Shown piece by piece: positions 62,362 to 64,000 of a stretch of 64,000 nucleotides of DNA; the first letter of the stretch is position 1, and each line of letters starts with the position of its first letter. The notes under the pieces are model-generated. The model saw nothing but the letters and a program-made list of their open reading frames with translations, was not told the DNA's origin and ran no database searches. The translations under genes were made by a program, and so were the position numbers. Source of the DNA: Cycloclasticus sp. symbiont of Poecilosclerida sp. N (GTDB lineage: Bacteria; Pseudomonadota; Gammaproteobacteria; Methylococcales; Cycloclasticaceae); contig LWTM01000076.1 in assembly GCA_002101205.1 (NCBI GenBank), positions 58,810 to 122,809 on the forward strand, given 5' to 3'.

Positions 62362-64000
62362 TTAACTTGTTAAAACACGATCAAACTGTGCCTGTATTTT
62401 CTTGTATTGTTTCTCAAAACCCAGCTTATCCCTAATTGCGTGGCCGGCAAAAACAAGCCTCACACCGCCATCCACCGGCTCTAGGTGTGCCCATAATCGT
62501 TGTTGTGGCGCATAGAACATTAAAAATACGCCTAAAATCAGCATCGCACAACTCGGATACACTAAGTTCTTACCTGGCGCTTTCGCTATTTGCAAACCGC
62601 TTGCTTGATGGTGCACAAAGCTAGACAGTTGAAAATATACAGGCGAGCCATAATGGCCTATCGCTCCAATGGCAGCCGATGCGGCATCAAAAAACACAGC
62701 CTTTTCCTCATCAACACCCAAGCTAACATCAACGCCTTCTTTCTTTAAAACATCTATATACACTGCTCCTAGCATTTGCTGAAGCACTCGCATATAAAGT
62801 TGAGTGACTTCCTCTCGTTTAGCCGCAGGCACCGTATCTTCAATATGACCAATCACGGCATTCATGCCGTTCTCAATAAATAGTCCGGTTAATCTAATCA
62901 TCGCCTCATTAAACTGGGCGACCTCTTGGAATGGGGTTCCTGAAGTACCTGTGAAGTTCTCATTGACCACTATTTCTCGTAACAACGCTTCATCACTCAG
63001 CGCGGCTAAATAATTCATGAATCGCTTAATGCTACCGGCATCATCAACTGGCACATATAAATAGCGAAACTCTTCATCTGGCGAACTACGAACGCCGCTT
63101 AAGTAATAATGAAAGCCTTCTCTTTCTACAGGAACCATGTAGTTCAAGAATTCTTTCGCTTCCCCTGTTTTGTCGCGCATTTTAAATTGCACGCTGGGCC
63201 CTGCATTTTTAAACTTTTCCGCTGGGTCTTCAGACGGGTTGATATTAAATAATCGAAAGTCCGATGTTTCTAATATCCAAGGCTGTTTAAATAAATTTAG
63301 TTGCAAATCATTACCGACTATCGCCTCAATCTTTTTAGGCGGTTTGTTCACGCCCTTTAGTGGCCATGCTAATAACTCAAGCTCGGACCCACCATCGGAA
63401 AAACTCGCTTGGTAGATAGAATACCCATCGTAGATTAAAGGATAATTAACAGAAATGGTTTTCTCTAAAGGTTCATCTAATCGCTCATCATGAATAACCA
63501 AGTCACTTTCGAACGATTTTGGTTGGCCGCTACTATAATGTTCAATTCTAAAGTCCTTCACTTGCACTGAAAATGGTAGCTCTTGAACAAGGTAACCGTC
63601 TTTATAATTAATAAATAACACGTCTGATTGACTACCCTCTGGGATAGAGACGCTGCCTCTAAAGGATAAATTATCCACGCCTAAGCGGCTACCACTCGGC
63701 ACCTCATTAGCCGGAATATTCCGCGTTTCAGCCGTCAGCTGACCGAAAGTTTCCTTTGCTTTTAAAATCGCATTGCCGTCAATCAAGCCACCGATACAAA
63801 TCAGCACAATAGCGAGATGTGTAAAAATATAACCCATCCGGCTACCCGCGCCCCTCATACCTGCTATTAGTGTGAAACCATCGCCTTCTTTTAGCCGTGT
63901 GCTATAACCGTTATGCGGAAATATTTTTTGTATAACATGCTGAATCTCGTCGACAGATTGGGTTATTTGCCAACTGTGACTGTTCGCGTAATTCTCTAGC
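62362..64000 (-). CDS. resB: Cytochrome c biogenesis protein ResB/Ccs1 (System II), 5' end outside window
   Basis: The frame runs open through the right window edge. Reading the last 142 bases gives LENYANSHSWQITQSVDEIQ and then RLKEGDGFTLIAGMRGAGSR, so the ATG at 63858 is internal. MGYIFTHLAIVLICIGGLID is the membrane segment after the soluble part of ResB. A long periplasmic domain follows (VDNLSFRGSVSIPEGSQSDV; IDVLKKEGVDVSLG), then a last helix near the C-terminus (YPSCAMLILGVFLMFYAPQQ) and VRLVFAGHAIRDKLGF. ResB takes haem to CcsB. First gene of resB-ccsB-dsbA on the minus strand. Confidence 0.94.
   Translation of the reverse strand, partial: LENYANSHSWQITQSVDEIQHVIQKIFPHNGYSTRLKEGDGFTLIAGMRGAGSRMGYIFTHLAIVLICIGGLIDGNAILKAKETFGQLTAETRNIPANEVPSGSRLGVDNLSFRGSVSIPEGSQSDVLFINYKDGYLVQELPFSVQVKDFRIEHYSSGQPKSFESDLVIHDERLDEPLEKTISVNYPLIYDGYSIYQASFSDGGSELELLAWPLKGVNKPPKKIEAIVGNDLQLNLFKQPWILETSDFRLFNINPSEDPAEKFKNAGPSVQFKMRDKTGEAKEFLNYMVPVEREGFHYYLSGVRSSPDEEFRYLYVPVDDAGSIKRFMNYLAALSDEALLREIVVNENFTGTSGTPFQEVAQFNEAMIRLTGLFIENGMNAVIGHIEDTVPAAKREEVTQLYMRVLQQMLGAVYIDVLKKEGVDVSLGVDEEKAVFFDAASAAIGAIGHYGSPVYFQLSSFVHHQASGLQIAKAPGKNLVYPSCAMLILGVFLMFYAPQQRLWAHLEPVDGGVRLVFAGHAIRDKLGFEKQYKKIQAQFDRVLTS

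Overview
The window is a 64 kb piece of a gammaproteobacterial chromosome, mostly housekeeping genes broken by two degraded accessory patches. The assignment rests on gene order and protein type: a dut-(algC)-argB order and a uvrA-MFS-ssb order as in Pseudomonas-like genomes, a homodimeric AceE-type pyruvate dehydrogenase, YggX, MltD, MetH and an lgt-thyA pair. The AT-leaning DNA, the System II cytochrome c maturation genes and the membrane pyrophosphatase would fit a marine Cycloclasticus/Methylophaga-like lineage, but that is only a weak inference. No tRNA, rRNA or CRISPR array was seen.

Layout. 1-2.6 kb: end of coaBC, dut, a wrecked algC, argB. 2.6-3.1 kb: a strong hairpin and a repeat with inverted ends, also found near 17.8 and 18.8 kb. 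3.1-8.8 kb: aceE-aceF-lpd. 8.8-13.1 kb: first accessory patch, with hipB, a hipA stopped by one amber codon, a small membrane protein, an IS30 relic joined to a truncated HipA-like kinase, and a HIRAN-domain protein. 13.1-17.6 kb: an operon (minus strand) of acetolactate synthase-like enzyme, membrane-anchored glutamate-synthase-like flavoprotein and Na+/H+ antiporter. 17.9-26.2 kb: an esterase, argG, a TonB-dependent receptor, thiD-thiE, two transposase relics and an OprP-type porin. 26.3-31.1 kb: uvrA, a YajR-like transporter and ssb.

31.2-35.0 kb: second accessory patch, a transposon graveyard. It holds an hsdM relic, an internally deleted IS5-type element with intact ends, a small-protein/GNAT pair, an IS1380 relic, an intact mazEF and an IS30 relic carrying a 42-bp perfect palindrome. 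35.0-41.4 kb: a gene of unknown function, two lytic transglycosylases, rnd, two small proteins and a CCAEP-tail radical SAM enzyme. 41.5-46.1 kb: a membrane J-domain protein with a thioredoxin-like partner, then a porin/FMN-binding/PepSY operon behind a good Fur box, divergent from an A-type Fe-S carrier with unusual cysteines. 46.1-64 kb: an ATP-grasp enzyme, yggX, hemJ, a TlpA-like redoxin, metH, a dead glutaredoxin-like gene, purU, HIT/moaC and moaDE, divergent soluble and membrane pyrophosphatases, lgt, thyA, and dsbA with the System II genes ccsB and resB.

The candidate systems most worth following are the Fur-box porin/flavoprotein/PepSY operon facing the Fe-S carrier, the HipA-like/HIRAN module, the small-protein/GNAT pair and the CCAEP-tail radical SAM protein. 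Most genes in the 9-13 kb and 31-35 kb patches are decayed, so the patches look like old insertion sites now being lost. All statements on function are by recognition of motifs and family resemblance; no database search was run.
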